Source: Roseateles depolymerans
Lineage (GTDB): Bacteria > Pseudomonadota > Gammaproteobacteria > Burkholderiales > Burkholderiaceae_C
Assembly: GCF_003387155.1 (NCBI RefSeq)
Contig: NZ_QUMT01000003.1
Coordinates: 62,001-126,000 of the forward strand
Direction: 5' to 3'
Length of the DNA: 64,000 nt
The notes under the pieces were generated by a model. It was not told where the DNA came from. It saw nothing but the letters and a program-made list of their open reading frames with translations, and did no database searches. The position numbers and the translations under genes were made by a program. How positions within the stretch are numbered: the stretch's first letter is position 1; every line of letters starts with the position of its first letter. This document shows, piece after piece, positions 1 through 8,406 of the stretch.

Positions 1-443
1 CCCACCGCGCCTTGCGCCAGGCCTGCATCCACCCGCGCGCGGGTGGCCTCCAGCCAGCCCGGCTGGTCGGAGGTCTCGCTGGAGAAGCTGACCGCCCAGG
101 CGATGGTCCCAGGCACGGACTTGCGCAGCGAGAGCGCCACCCGCTGCTGATCGTCCAGCGGCGGAAAGTCCGGGTAGTCGACGTTGATGGTGAGCAGCTT
201 GAAGTTCAAGCGCCGCGCGGCCTGCACAAAGGCCGGGTCGGGGTTGTGAAGGTGCACGTGTGCGTCGATCTTGGGCACGCGCTCGAAGTCGGCCATGGTG
301 TAGGGACGCGACGCCTGCGCGGAAGGCGCCTTGGCGGGTGGCTCCGCCGCTCGCGCTGGGGAAGCCACGCTGAGCGCCAACAGCGCTGCGGCCAAGGGTG
401 AAGCGGCCCACCGTGCCGACATCGTGAATGAACGAAAGGTCAT
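1..443 (-). CDS. Amidohydrolase family protein, N-terminal part (gene runs off the window edge)
   Basis: Seen by reading the minus strand: an open frame from the ATG at 443 to the window edge, about 147 residues, with no stop. It begins with a short basic stretch and an Ala/Leu hydrophobic segment ending near ARAAEPP, a likely Sec signal peptide; a second in-frame ATG at 422 is an equally possible start. After it comes KIDAHVHLH, the metal-binding HxH of the amidohydrolase-2 (COG2159-like) superfamily, then the usual strand NFKLLTINVDYPD. The start lies 22 bases after the stop of the TonB receptor gene on the same strand, so the two are probably co-transcribed. The substrate cannot be told; the nearby amino-sugar genes suggest a role in processing an imported sugar derivative (inference). 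Confidence 0.75.
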   Translation of the reverse strand, partial: MTFRSFTMSARWAASPLAAALLALSVASPARAAEPPAKAPSAQASRPYTMADFERVPKIDAHVHLHNPDPAFVQAARRLNFKLLTINVDYPDFPPLDDQQRVALSLRKSVPGTIAWAVSFSSETSDQPGWLEATRARVDAGLAQGAV

Positions 444-465
444 TGTTGAAAGGCTTTCCGCAAGA

Positions 466-3414
466 TCAGAACTTCAGGCTGGCGCCCACGGTGAAGGCGC
501 GACCCCAGCGGTTGTAGCCCTGCGGCAGCACGATGTTGCCATTGCCCAGGGTGTAGGACTGCTTGGCATCGGTGAGGTTGCGACCCTCGATCGAGAGGCG
601 CAGCCACTGGTTGACCTCATACGCCGCCTGCGCCGTCAGCCAGGTGATGGCCTTGGCCCGCTCATTGAACCCCGGGCCCAGCACGTTGATGGCGCTGACG
701 AATTCATCGGTGTGATCGGCGGTGGCGCTCAGGCTCCAAGGGCCCTTCTCATACAGCACCCCCAGCGACGAGGTCGCCGGCGCAATGCCTTCCAGCGGAC
801 GCTCTTCCCCGCCCACCCAGCTGCGGGAGTTGTTGCGGGTGTACTGCGCCCGCAGGCCGAAGCCGTTGTCGAACAGATGCTGGAAGCCGACTTCCATGCC
901 GCGCACACGGGCCTTGTCGCCGTTGATCGGCTTGAGCACATTGAACAGATGCCCCGGCACGCCGATGTCAACGCCGGTCTGCCAGCTGGTGGTGATCTGG
1001 TTCTTGATGTTCTTTTGGAACACCGCGAAGGTCAGGGCCGAGTTGCGGGCGTAGTACCACTCCAGCGAGGCGTCGTACTGACGCGCGCTGTAGGGCTTGA
1101 TCTGGGCATTGCCGCCATAGACCTGGGTGAAGTCGCCCCAGGCCACGCTGGCGGTGGTGCTGGTGGGCGCCAGCTGCTCCACAGACGGCCGCGCCATCGT
1201 CTTGGCCGCGCCCAGGCGCAGTTGCAGCTTGTCGTCGAAATGCCAGACGAAGTTGGCGGACGGCAGGCCGTAGGTGTAGCTGCCGGTCTCCACCAGCGAG
1301 GTCGGCGCCGCATAGGTGGCGGTGTAATTGAAGGCTCCGTTTTCCACCAGGTCCACGATCTTGGCGTCCCAGGCGGTGGAGGCCGTTTTGGTATGCACCA
1401 GCCGCACGCCCACATCGGCATTCCAGCGCTCGCCAGAAAGGTCGGCCTGCACAAAGGCGCTGGTGGTGGTTTCCTTCACCCGGTAGCTTTGCAGCGGGTT
1501 CCACACCGGCGCGGCCTTGCTGAAGTCGTAGGTCGTGCCGTCCGGGCGTGGCTGGCCGTTGTAGGCCTGCAGGGCCGCCAGATAGTTGGGCACGTCAAAG
1601 CCCAGGAAGCTGCGCGGGAAGTTGCCGCTGACCCCGCTCATGAAGTTGGGCAGATGCAGGCTCTGGTCCAGCACATTGCCGCCCAGGCTGCCCACATTGA
1701 TGGCGTTGTCGCCGGAGTAGTAGTTCTCGCCACCATTGATGGCGTTGTCCACCAGGTCGCGGCTCTTCTTGCGGCGGGTGCTGCTGATGCCGAATTGAAC
1801 GGTGTCGATGTTGAAGCGGTCCAGCGTCCAGGTGCCGTTCAGGCTGATGCCGTTGATGCGGTCATCGATGTTGTCGCCGGACAGGCCCAGGTAATGGGTG
1901 TTGAAGTCACTGGCGCCGAATTGGCCCGCGGCCAGGCCCTGTGCCAGATCCCGCCCATCCGCCAGCGTGGTGGTGATGCTGGGCACCTGCGAGCCGGTCA
2001 GCTGCACCGTGGTGACATTGGGCTGGTTCATGCGCAGGACGGTGTAGGTGTCCTGCCCACCGGAATGGCGCTTGGAGGTGGAGGTGTAGACGTCGCCGTT
2101 GAACTTGAGGTCGGCCGTGGCCTTCCACTCGGCATTGGCGCCGTACAGGGCGGTGTCCACCACACGATGGGTGGTGAGGTTCAGCAGCTCGGGATTCAGG
2201 CGCAGCTCAGGGTCGCTGTTGTCCATGGTGAAGCCGGTCACCACGCCGTTGCTGACCTTCATGTTGGACCAGCGGCCCGGTGAGAACAGCGTGTAGAACG
2301 ACTGCTGATAACCGACCTGCGGGGAGTCCAGCCGCGTGCGGATGCCATCGACCACCAGCTTGAGGTTGTCCGCCGGCCGCCATTCGACCTTGCCGGACAG
2401 GGCCAGCCGTTTCTTCTGCTCCATGATCGAGCCAACGCGGAACTGCCCGGGGCCGATCAGGCCTTCTTCGTCGGGGTCCAGCACGCCATTGCCGTTGGGA
2501 TCGATGTTGCCGCCCCAGGCATTGCCGGTCCAGTTAGCCGCTGGGTCGCTGATCGGATTGCGGGTCCAGCCGCCGTCGTTGCCGGCGGTGTCGGTGCGCA
2601 CCTTGCGGTCGGCATACACAACTCCCAGCAGAACGCCCACCTGCGAGCCGAAGGTGTTGCTGTAGGTGCCCGACAGCTTGCCGCCGTTGAGACGGCTCAT
2701 GGTGTTGCGGTCCGCCTCCACACGCAGCAGGCCATGCTGGCCCGGCTGGTCAAAGGGACTGGCCGAGCGCAGGTTGACCACGCCGCCGATGGCGCCTTCC
2801 ATCACTGCTGCCTGAGCGGACTTCACCACATCGGCGCCGTTGATGATGTCCGACGGCAGCACGTCGAAAGCGAAATCACGCCCCTCGCCGTCGGTGGCCA
2901 GGATGCGGTTGTTGAAGGTGGTGAGGGTGTACTCCGGGCCCAGGCCCCGAACGCTGACCTTCTGGCCTTCACCGCCGGCCGTGCGCGAGATCGACACGCC
3001 AGTGATGTGGCTGAGCGAATCAGCCACGTTGTCGTCGGGGAAGCGGCCCAGCTCGGTAGCGCTGATGCTGTCCTGCACCAGGGCGGCATTGCGCTTGAGG
3101 TTGAGCGAGCGCTGCAGGCTGGCGCGGGTGCCGCTGATCTCGACACGGTCCAGGGTCTGGTCGGCGCCCTGGGTGGAGGCGCGGTCCTTCGGATCCTTGC
3201 TGTCCGGGGCGGAAGCGGCGGCGGAAGCAGCGGCAGATGCGGCGGCTGGCGAAGCGGCGGCAGATGCGGCGCCGGACGGCGCAGGCGCGGCCTGCTGCGC
3301 CCAGGCCGGGCTGACGGCGGACAGCGACGCCGCCAGGCCCAGCACAGCCAGGGCGACGGCGGTCAGCGGTGGCGCCAGGGGGACGGCAGGCGCGGGGAGC
3401 TTTCGAGCAGACAT
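466..3414 (-). CDS. TonB-dependent receptor, Caulobacter/Xanthomonas carbohydrate type
   Basis: 982 residues. A signal peptide (about 1-40, ending AWAQQ) is followed by an Ala/Ser-rich linker (41-72), the plug (about 90-230; RNAALVQDSISATELGRFPD and VSVRGLGPEYTLTTFN are typical plug stretches) and a long beta-barrel ending in the terminal Phe of outer-membrane proteins. The large size and plug style match the TonB-Xanth-Caul receptors that take up oligosaccharides (family knowledge). It is divergent from the permease-kbaZ-agaS-kinase-regulator operon, with a promoter region full of DeoR-like repeats between, and is followed closely by an amidohydrolase gene. I infer that it imports an amino sugar or amino-sugar oligomer, probably GalNAc-containing, into the periplasm. 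No FecR or sigma factor gene is nearby. Confidence 0.9.
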   Translation of the reverse strand: MSARKLPAPAVPLAPPLTAVALAVLGLAASLSAVSPAWAQQAAPAPSGAASAAASPAAASAAASAAASAPDSKDPKDRASTQGADQTLDRVEISGTRASLQRSLNLKRNAALVQDSISATELGRFPDDNVADSLSHITGVSISRTAGGEGQKVSVRGLGPEYTLTTFNNRILATDGEGRDFAFDVLPSDIINGADVVKSAQAAVMEGAIGGVVNLRSASPFDQPGQHGLLRVEADRNTMSRLNGGKLSGTYSNTFGSQVGVLLGVVYADRKVRTDTAGNDGGWTRNPISDPAANWTGNAWGGNIDPNGNGVLDPDEEGLIGPGQFRVGSIMEQKKRLALSGKVEWRPADNLKLVVDGIRTRLDSPQVGYQQSFYTLFSPGRWSNMKVSNGVVTGFTMDNSDPELRLNPELLNLTTHRVVDTALYGANAEWKATADLKFNGDVYTSTSKRHSGGQDTYTVLRMNQPNVTTVQLTGSQVPSITTTLADGRDLAQGLAAGQFGASDFNTHYLGLSGDNIDDRINGISLNGTWTLDRFNIDTVQFGISSTRRKKSRDLVDNAINGGENYYSGDNAINVGSLGGNVLDQSLHLPNFMSGVSGNFPRSFLGFDVPNYLAALQAYNGQPRPDGTTYDFSKAAPVWNPLQSYRVKETTTSAFVQADLSGERWNADVGVRLVHTKTASTAWDAKIVDLVENGAFNYTATYAAPTSLVETGSYTYGLPSANFVWHFDDKLQLRLGAAKTMARPSVEQLAPTSTTASVAWGDFTQVYGGNAQIKPYSARQYDASLEWYYARNSALTFAVFQKNIKNQITTSWQTGVDIGVPGHLFNVLKPINGDKARVRGMEVGFQHLFDNGFGLRAQYTRNNSRSWVGGEERPLEGIAPATSSLGVLYEKGPWSLSATADHTDEFVSAINVLGPGFNERAKAITWLTAQAAYEVNQWLRLSIEGRNLTDAKQSYTLGNGNIVLPQGYNRWGRAFTVGASLKF

Positions 3415-3588
3415 CAGAGATTCCTTCGTTGGTGTCGTGGCAGCCGGGGGAGGCGGCGGTTGCGGCCGAGGCAGCGAAAACAGCGAATACAGCGAAAACA
3501 GGGAGCTCTACAGAAGCGCGCCGAAGGGAACGGACGGGGGAGGCACGCGGGCCGGACGCTGAACGATAGGAGCGCGTCGCCGGTCTGA

Positions 3589-3835
3589 CGAAAGTCTACG
3601 AGTCCTTTCGAATCATTTCGCACATGGTTTTTACGGACATTTTTGTTTTCGTTACAAGAGATTTCGAAAGCATTGCCGCGCTGTCCATTCGCCTATTGGT
3701 CGGGGTTTTCCCGGCTTTATCGCCGATATCGACGGGACAAGCCTCACCTCCGTTGTGTTTCTCATCCACCTCGCCTATTCTTTCGTTCGAAAGCTTCGGA
3801 TCGAAAACCAGATCCCTTATTCCCTCCCTTCGAAA
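3589..3835. promoter_or_regulatory. Candidate DeoR/AgaR operator cluster in the divergent promoter region
   Basis: The 430-base gap between the TonB receptor and the permease has no convincing gene but many copies of TTTCG or its complement CGAAA: TTTCG at 3606, 3616, 3647, 3662 and 3781; CGAAA at 3589, 3665, 3788, 3802 and 3831. CGAAAG (3589-3594) and CTTTCG (3605-3610) form a perfect 6-base inverted repeat around 10 bases, and the copies at 3606 and 3616 are one helical turn apart. E. coli AgaR and other DeoR-family proteins bind repeated CTTTC-like elements. The agaR-like gene at 8407 is the obvious candidate to bind here and control both directions (inference). The part from 3415 to 3588 shows nothing else. 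Confidence 0.5.
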
Positions 3836-3844
3836 GTCCACACC

Positions 3845-4759
3845 ATGCAACGTCACTGGCTGACCTATTCGCTGGTCACCACCTTGTTCTGGGGCGCCTG
3901 GGGCGCCTTGACCGGGCTGTCCTCGGAGCGAGGTTTTCCGGACACGCTGGTCTACGCGGTGTGGGCCCTGACCATGATTCCGCCGGCGCTGATCGTGCTG
4001 GCCCGTGCCGGCTGGCGGCTGCAGCGGGACCGCCGTGCCGTGGTGCAAGGCCTGGCGGTGGGCCTGCTGGGCGCCGGCGGGCAGATGCTGCTGTTCCGCG
4101 CGGTGGAGTCCGGGCCGGCTTACCTGATCTTCCCGATCGTGTCGCTGTCCCCGGCCGTGACGATTGCCCTGTCCTTCGGCCTGCTGGGCGAGCGCACGGG
4201 ACGGCTGGGCGTGGCGGGCATCGTGCTGGCGCTGTGCGCACTGCCGCTGTTTGATTTCCAGTTCGGCCAGTCCGGCCAGCCGCTGGGGCTGTGGTTCGTG
4301 CTGGCCCTGGTGGTGATGCTGGCGTGGGGCCTGCAGGCGTATTTCCTCAAGACGGCCAACAACGCCGCCAGCGCCGAAAGCATCTTCTTCTACATGATGG
4401 TCAGCGCCCTGCTGTGCGTGCCGGTGGCGCTGTGGATGACCGACTTCAGCCGCCCGATTCCCTGGGGTTGGAACGGCCCGGGCCTAGCCGCACTGATCCA
4501 GGTGCTGAACGCGGTGGGCGCGCTGACGCTGGTCTATGCCTTCCGCCTGGGCAAGGCCCTGGTGGTGGCGCCCATGGTCAATGCCGGCGCGCCGCTGCTG
4601 ACCGCCCTGCTTTCCATGGCGCTGAGCGGCGCCACGCCGTCCGGACCCAAGCTGGTCGGTGTCGCCCTGGCCTTGCTGGCCGCCCTGCTGCTCGCGCTGC
4701 AACCCGAAGGCGGCACGCCCGCCGCCGACGACTCGAACGTCCGCAAGGAGCCCGCTTGA
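3845..4759 (+). CDS. DMT-superfamily (EamA) permease
   Basis: 304 residues from the ATG at 3845; upstream in-frame codons read through promoter DNA and were excluded. About ten hydrophobic segments run through the whole protein, with the two-repeat EamA layout: WGAWGALTG near the N-terminus, an FGLLGERTGRLG stretch closing the first half, and a second half with LVYAFRLGKALVVAPMVNAG. The family moves small metabolites across the inner membrane. As first gene of an amino-sugar operon (the next gene starts at the overlapping TTGA) it is the likely inner-membrane importer for what the divergent TonB receptor brings in. This is inference from position; no PTS or ABC importer is present. EamA proteins are more often exporters, so export of a product is possible. 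Confidence 0.8.
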   Translation: MQRHWLTYSLVTTLFWGAWGALTGLSSERGFPDTLVYAVWALTMIPPALIVLARAGWRLQRDRRAVVQGLAVGLLGAGGQMLLFRAVESGPAYLIFPIVSLSPAVTIALSFGLLGERTGRLGVAGIVLALCALPLFDFQFGQSGQPLGLWFVLALVVMLAWGLQAYFLKTANNAASAESIFFYMMVSALLCVPVALWMTDFSRPIPWGWNGPGLAALIQVLNAVGALTLVYAFRLGKALVVAPMVNAGAPLLTALLSMALSGATPSGPKLVGVALALLAALLLALQPEGGTPAADDSNVRKEPA

Positions 4760-6051
4760 AGTTCATGCTCGACCTGGTGCGTCGCCACAAGGCCACGCCC
4801 TCCGACGGCCCCGCTGTCGGCATCCCGTCCGTCTGCTCCGCCCATCCGGTGGCCATTGCCGCCACGGTGGCCGAATGTGCCGCGCTGGGCCGCCCCGCCT
4901 TGATCGAGGCCACGTCCAACCAGGTGAACCAGGAAGGTGGCTACACCGGCATGAAACCGGCCAACTTTCGTCGCTTCGTGCAGGCCATTGCGGCCGAGCA
5001 CGGCCTGCCGCCGGACCAGCTCATCCTGGGCGGCGACCACCTGGGGCCCAATGCCTGGCGCAGTCAGCCGGCTGCCGTGGCCATGGCCAAGGCCGAAGTG
5101 ATGGTGGCGGACTACGTGAGCGCCGGCTTCCGCAAGATCCACCTGGACTGCTCGATGTCCTGCGCCGACGACCCCGTCCCGCTGCCCGAGCCGGAGATCG
5201 CCGCCCGCGCGGTGCGGCTGTGCCGAGCCGCCGAGCAAGCATGGCGCGAGGCCTTGGACCCCGGGGAGCCGCCGGTGTATGTCATCGGCACCGAAGTGCC
5301 GGTGCCCGGCGGCGCGCATGAGGACCTGGACGAACTGGCCGTCACCTCGCCGGACGCTGCCGCCGCCACGTTGTCCCTGCACGAAGCCGCCTTTGCCGCA
5401 GCCGGCCTGGAGTCGGCCTGGGCCCGGGTCATCGCGATGGTGGTGCAACCGGGGGTGGAGTTCGACCATCACAAGGTGATCGACTACCGTGCCGACAAGG
5501 CCCGCGCGCTCAGCGCCTTCATCGAGACGCAACCGGGGCTGGTCTTCGAAGCCCATTCCACCGACTACCAGACGCCGTCCCGCCTGGCCCAGCTGGCGCA
5601 GGACCACTTTGCGGTGCTCAAAGTCGGCCCCGGCGCCACCTTTGCGCTGCGAGAGACGCTCTGGGCCCTGGCATCCATCGAGCAGGACTGGCTGGGCCCC
5701 TCGCGCAGCGCCGAGGACGGCCTGATCCAGACCGTGCTGACGGTGATGCGCGCCGAGCCGGCCCACTGGAAGCCCTACTACCAGGACCCGGCCCGCCTGC
5801 AGGTGGACCTGGCCTACAGCCTCAGCGACCGCATCCGCTACTACTGGGCCCACCCGGTGGTGCAGCGGGCGTGTGCGCGGCTGATCCATCGCCTGGAGGC
5901 CAGCCCCCCGCCGCTCACGCTGCTGAGCCAATACCTGCCGCGCCAATACGAAGCGGTGCGCGAGGGCCGCCTGGGTCTGCGCCCGGTCGAACTGCTGCGC
6001 GATGGCACGGCCCAGTCCCTGCGCCCTTATCTCCACGCCTGCGCCGCCTGA
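4756..6051 (+). CDS. kbaZ: KbaZ/GatZ/AgaZ family protein (tagatose-bisphosphate aldolase subunit or sugar-phosphate epimerase)
   Basis: 431 residues from the TTG at 4756. This start overlaps the permease stop (TTGA), has AAGGAG at 4745-4750 five bases upstream, and gives an N-terminus (LKFMLDLVRRHK) that lines up with E. coli KbaZ; the ATG at 4765 is less well placed. The signature stretches SVCSAHP, LIEATSNQVNQ, GGYTGMKP, GGDHLGP, HLDCSMSC and FEAHSTDYQ are clear. In E. coli the family is known as the subunit needed for full activity of the class II aldolase KbaY/GatY in GalNAc and galactitol breakdown. No kbaY and no tagatose-6-phosphate kinase lie in this window, so the protein may act alone, for example as a ketohexose-phosphate 4-epimerase (inference). 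Confidence 0.9.
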   Translation: MKFMLDLVRRHKATPSDGPAVGIPSVCSAHPVAIAATVAECAALGRPALIEATSNQVNQEGGYTGMKPANFRRFVQAIAAEHGLPPDQLILGGDHLGPNAWRSQPAAVAMAKAEVMVADYVSAGFRKIHLDCSMSCADDPVPLPEPEIAARAVRLCRAAEQAWREALDPGEPPVYVIGTEVPVPGGAHEDLDELAVTSPDAAAATLSLHEAAFAAAGLESAWARVIAMVVQPGVEFDHHKVIDYRADKARALSAFIETQPGLVFEAHSTDYQTPSRLAQLAQDHFAVLKVGPGATFALRETLWALASIEQDWLGPSRSAEDGLIQTVLTVMRAEPAHWKPYYQDPARLQVDLAYSLSDRIRYYWAHPVVQRACARLIHRLEASPPPLTLLSQYLPRQYEAVREGRLGLRPVELLRDGTAQSLRPYLHACAA

Positions 6052-6076
6052 GCGCCGGGCCTTCCCGACACTGACC

Positions 6077-7291
6077 ATGACCCTGCTTCACCTCACCCCG
6101 TCCGACCTGGAGCGCCGCGGCGCCCCCCACACCGCCCGAGAGATCGCCCAGCAGCCCGCCGTCTGGCAGACAGTGCAGACGCTGGTGGCCTCGCGCCGCG
6201 CGGAGCTGGACACCTTCCTGGCGCCGCTGCTGACGGCGCCCGCCGCGCGGATTGTGCTCACCGGCGCGGGCAGCTCCGCCTTCATCGGGCAATGCTTGAC
6301 GCCGGCCCTGGTGCAGGCGCTGGCCGACCGGCCCGGCGTGCGCGTCGAGGCCATTGCCACCACCGACATCGTCTCCAATCCCCAGCAGTGCCTGACCCCG
6401 GGCGTGCCGACCCTGCTGGTCTCCTTCGCGCGGTCGGGCAATAGCCCGGAGAGCCTGGCAGCCGTAGCGCTGGCGGACCAGGTGGTGGGCCGCGAATGCC
6501 GTCACCTGGCCGTGACCTGCGCCGCCGAGGGCAAACTGGCGACCGAGCTGTCGTCGCGCCTGGACGCGCTGGTGCTGCAACTGCCCGACGAGACCCATGA
6601 CCGCGCCTTTGCGATGACATCCAGCTTCACCGGCATGCTGCTGGCGGCGGCCTGGGCTTTTCAGTTGCCGCTGCCGGGCGCCGACGTGCTGGGCCGTGCC
6701 GCGCAGCACCTGCTGGAGACCGAGACGGACCGGCTGCAAAGCCTGTCGGACAGCGCCTTCGAGCGCATCGTGGTGCTGGGCAGCAACGGCCTGCAAGGGC
6801 TGGCGCGCGAGGCCGCCCTCAAAATCCTGGAGTTGACCGACGGACAGGTGGTCGCCCTGGCAGACTCCCCGCTGGGGTTCCGCCACGGCCCCAAGACCAT
6901 CCTCAACGACCGCACCCTGGTGCTGATGCTGCTGTCCGCCGACCCCTACACCGCCCGCTACGACCTGGACCTGCTGCGCGAATTGCGCCGTGAGCAGCGG
7001 GGCCGGGTGATCAGCCTGGGCGCTCGGGCGCCGGACGGTGCGGGCGCCTCGCCCACCTCGCCCGCCTCGCCGGTTTTGCCCGCTGCGCCTGATGACGACG
7101 TGCTGCTGGCCCTGCCGCACGACACGCCGGACCTCGGCCTGGCGCCGGTGTCGCTGGTCTTCGCGCAATGCCTGGCCCTGCTGGCATCGCTGCGGCTGGG
7201 CATCACGCCGGACAATCCCAGCGCCTCCGGGACCGTCACCCGCGTGGTGAGCGGCGTGACCATTCATCCCTTTGATCGACCCCACGCATGA
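6077..7291 (+). CDS. agaS: AgaS-type sugar isomerase (galactosamine-6-phosphate deaminase/isomerase)
   Basis: 404 residues from the ATG at 6077, 25 bases after kbaZ. Two SIS (sugar isomerase) domains are visible: the first has TGAGSSAFIG (about 62-71) and the phosphate-binding SFARSGNSPES (about 116-126), the second has VLGSNGLQGLAREAALKILE followed by DSPLGFRHGPK. This is the order and length of AgaS, which deaminates galactosamine-6-phosphate to tagatose-6-phosphate and ammonia in E. coli. GlmS-type glucosamine isomerases share the domains, but lack of a glutaminase domain and the kbaZ neighbour favour AgaS. A short Ser/Pro/Ala-rich insertion (GAGASPTSPASPVLPAAP) sits before the last part and looks like a species-specific expansion. 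The kinase gene overlaps its stop. Confidence 0.9.
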   Translation: MTLLHLTPSDLERRGAPHTAREIAQQPAVWQTVQTLVASRRAELDTFLAPLLTAPAARIVLTGAGSSAFIGQCLTPALVQALADRPGVRVEAIATTDIVSNPQQCLTPGVPTLLVSFARSGNSPESLAAVALADQVVGRECRHLAVTCAAEGKLATELSSRLDALVLQLPDETHDRAFAMTSSFTGMLLAAAWAFQLPLPGADVLGRAAQHLLETETDRLQSLSDSAFERIVVLGSNGLQGLAREAALKILELTDGQVVALADSPLGFRHGPKTILNDRTLVLMLLSADPYTARYDLDLLRELRREQRGRVISLGARAPDGAGASPTSPASPVLPAAPDDDVLLALPHDTPDLGLAPVSLVFAQCLALLASLRLGITPDNPSASGTVTRVVSGVTIHPFDRPHA

Positions 7292-8265
7292 ACGATCGCA
7301 ATCCAGACGCCGGGAGCCTTCAGGACGCTCTCTACCTGGGCATTGATGGCGGCGGCACCAAGACCAGCTTCCTGCTCATGTCCGGAGACGGCCGGGTGCT
7401 GGCCCGGCACACCGGCCCCACCAGCTACTACCTCGAGACCGGCTTCGACGCGCTGCGTGGGTTGCTGCGCGATGGGGTGGCGACGGTGCTGAATGCCGCA
7501 GGAGTGCGCCCCGATCAGGTCCGCTCCGCCTTCGCTGGCCTGCCCGCCCATGGCGAGGACAGCGCCCTGCTGCCCGCGTTTGATGCGCTGCTGTCGGACC
7601 TGCTGCCGGTCAGCCGCGTCGGCAACGACATGGTGTGCAGCTGGGCCGGCTCACTGGCTGGCGGCGACGGCATCAGTTTGGTGGCGGGCACCGGCTCGAT
7701 CGCCTATGGGGAATGGCGGGGTCACCGCGCCCGCTGCGGCGGTTGGGGCGAAGTCTTCGGCGATGAAGGCTCTGCCTACTGGCTGGCGCGGGAGGGGTTG
7801 GCCCTGTTCTCCCGGATGGTGGACGGGCGCGCCGAGCCGGGACCGCTGCTGGGCCTGGTGCGCGAGCATTTCGATCTAAAGCATGACCTGGACCTTTGCG
7901 CTGCCATCAATGGCGAAGGGGCACGCAGCACCCTGGCGCAACTGGCGCGGCTGGTGACCCAGGCGGCAGACCTGGGCGACGAGCAGGCGCTGGCGCTGTT
8001 CACCCGCGCAGGGCAGGAGCTGGCCGCCCTGGCCAAGGGCGTGGCGCGGCGGCTGGAAGTCCCCGCATCCGCCTCGCTGCCCGTCTCCTACACCGGCGGC
8101 GTGTTTGCGGCGGGGGAGCGGATCCTGGCGCCCCTGGCTGCGGGATTGGCCGAGGCCCTGCCCGGCGCGGTGCTGCGCACGCCTGCCTTTGGCCCGGATG
8201 TGGGGGCCGCCATGTATGCGGCGCGGCTGGTCGGTCAGCGGCTGGTGCCGCAGGGGACCGACTGA
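7288..8265 (+). CDS. BadF/BadG-family amino-sugar kinase (N-acetylhexosamine kinase-like)
   Basis: 325 residues; the ATGA at 7288 overlaps the agaS stop by four bases. ASKHA-fold motifs are clear: phosphate 1 loop GIDGGGTKT (about 18-26), a candidate catalytic Asp in VGNDM (D114), phosphate 2 loop VAGTGSIAYG (about 132-141), then GGWGEVFGDEGSAYWL and the adenosine loop around YTGGVFAAG. This pattern is the BadF/BadG/BcrA/BcrD group that includes eukaryotic and bacterial N-acetylglucosamine kinases. With AgaS upstream it most likely phosphorylates the incoming amino sugar, as AgaK does in GalNAc pathways where sugar enters without a PTS. No deacetylase gene is visible in the window, so either free galactosamine is the substrate or nagA lies elsewhere. 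Confidence 0.82.
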   Translation: MNDRNPDAGSLQDALYLGIDGGGTKTSFLLMSGDGRVLARHTGPTSYYLETGFDALRGLLRDGVATVLNAAGVRPDQVRSAFAGLPAHGEDSALLPAFDALLSDLLPVSRVGNDMVCSWAGSLAGGDGISLVAGTGSIAYGEWRGHRARCGGWGEVFGDEGSAYWLAREGLALFSRMVDGRAEPGPLLGLVREHFDLKHDLDLCAAINGEGARSTLAQLARLVTQAADLGDEQALALFTRAGQELAALAKGVARRLEVPASASLPVSYTGGVFAAGERILAPLAAGLAEALPGAVLRTPAFGPDVGAAMYAARLVGQRLVPQGTD

Positions 8266-8406
8266 CGGCGCCACCGGGCACATCCGCCGGGCCAGTTCCC
8301 TACACACCGCAGGCGACCACCGCCACGGGGCACTGACGCCAATGCGCGCCCGAGCCCCGTCCCGCCTCGATATGATCCGAACGTTCTGCGCACCTCCCTC
8401 TGCCCA

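Noticed and set aside
331-2283. 650-residue open frame on the plus strand opposite the TonB receptor
   Set aside because: It is the antisense shadow of a high-GC gene; the minus-strand frame has a signal peptide, plug and barrel motifs and a normal end.
4534-6078. Long minus-strand open frame opposite kbaZ
   Set aside because: Shadow of kbaZ, rich in His/Gly/Arg with no domain; the plus strand gives clear family motifs.
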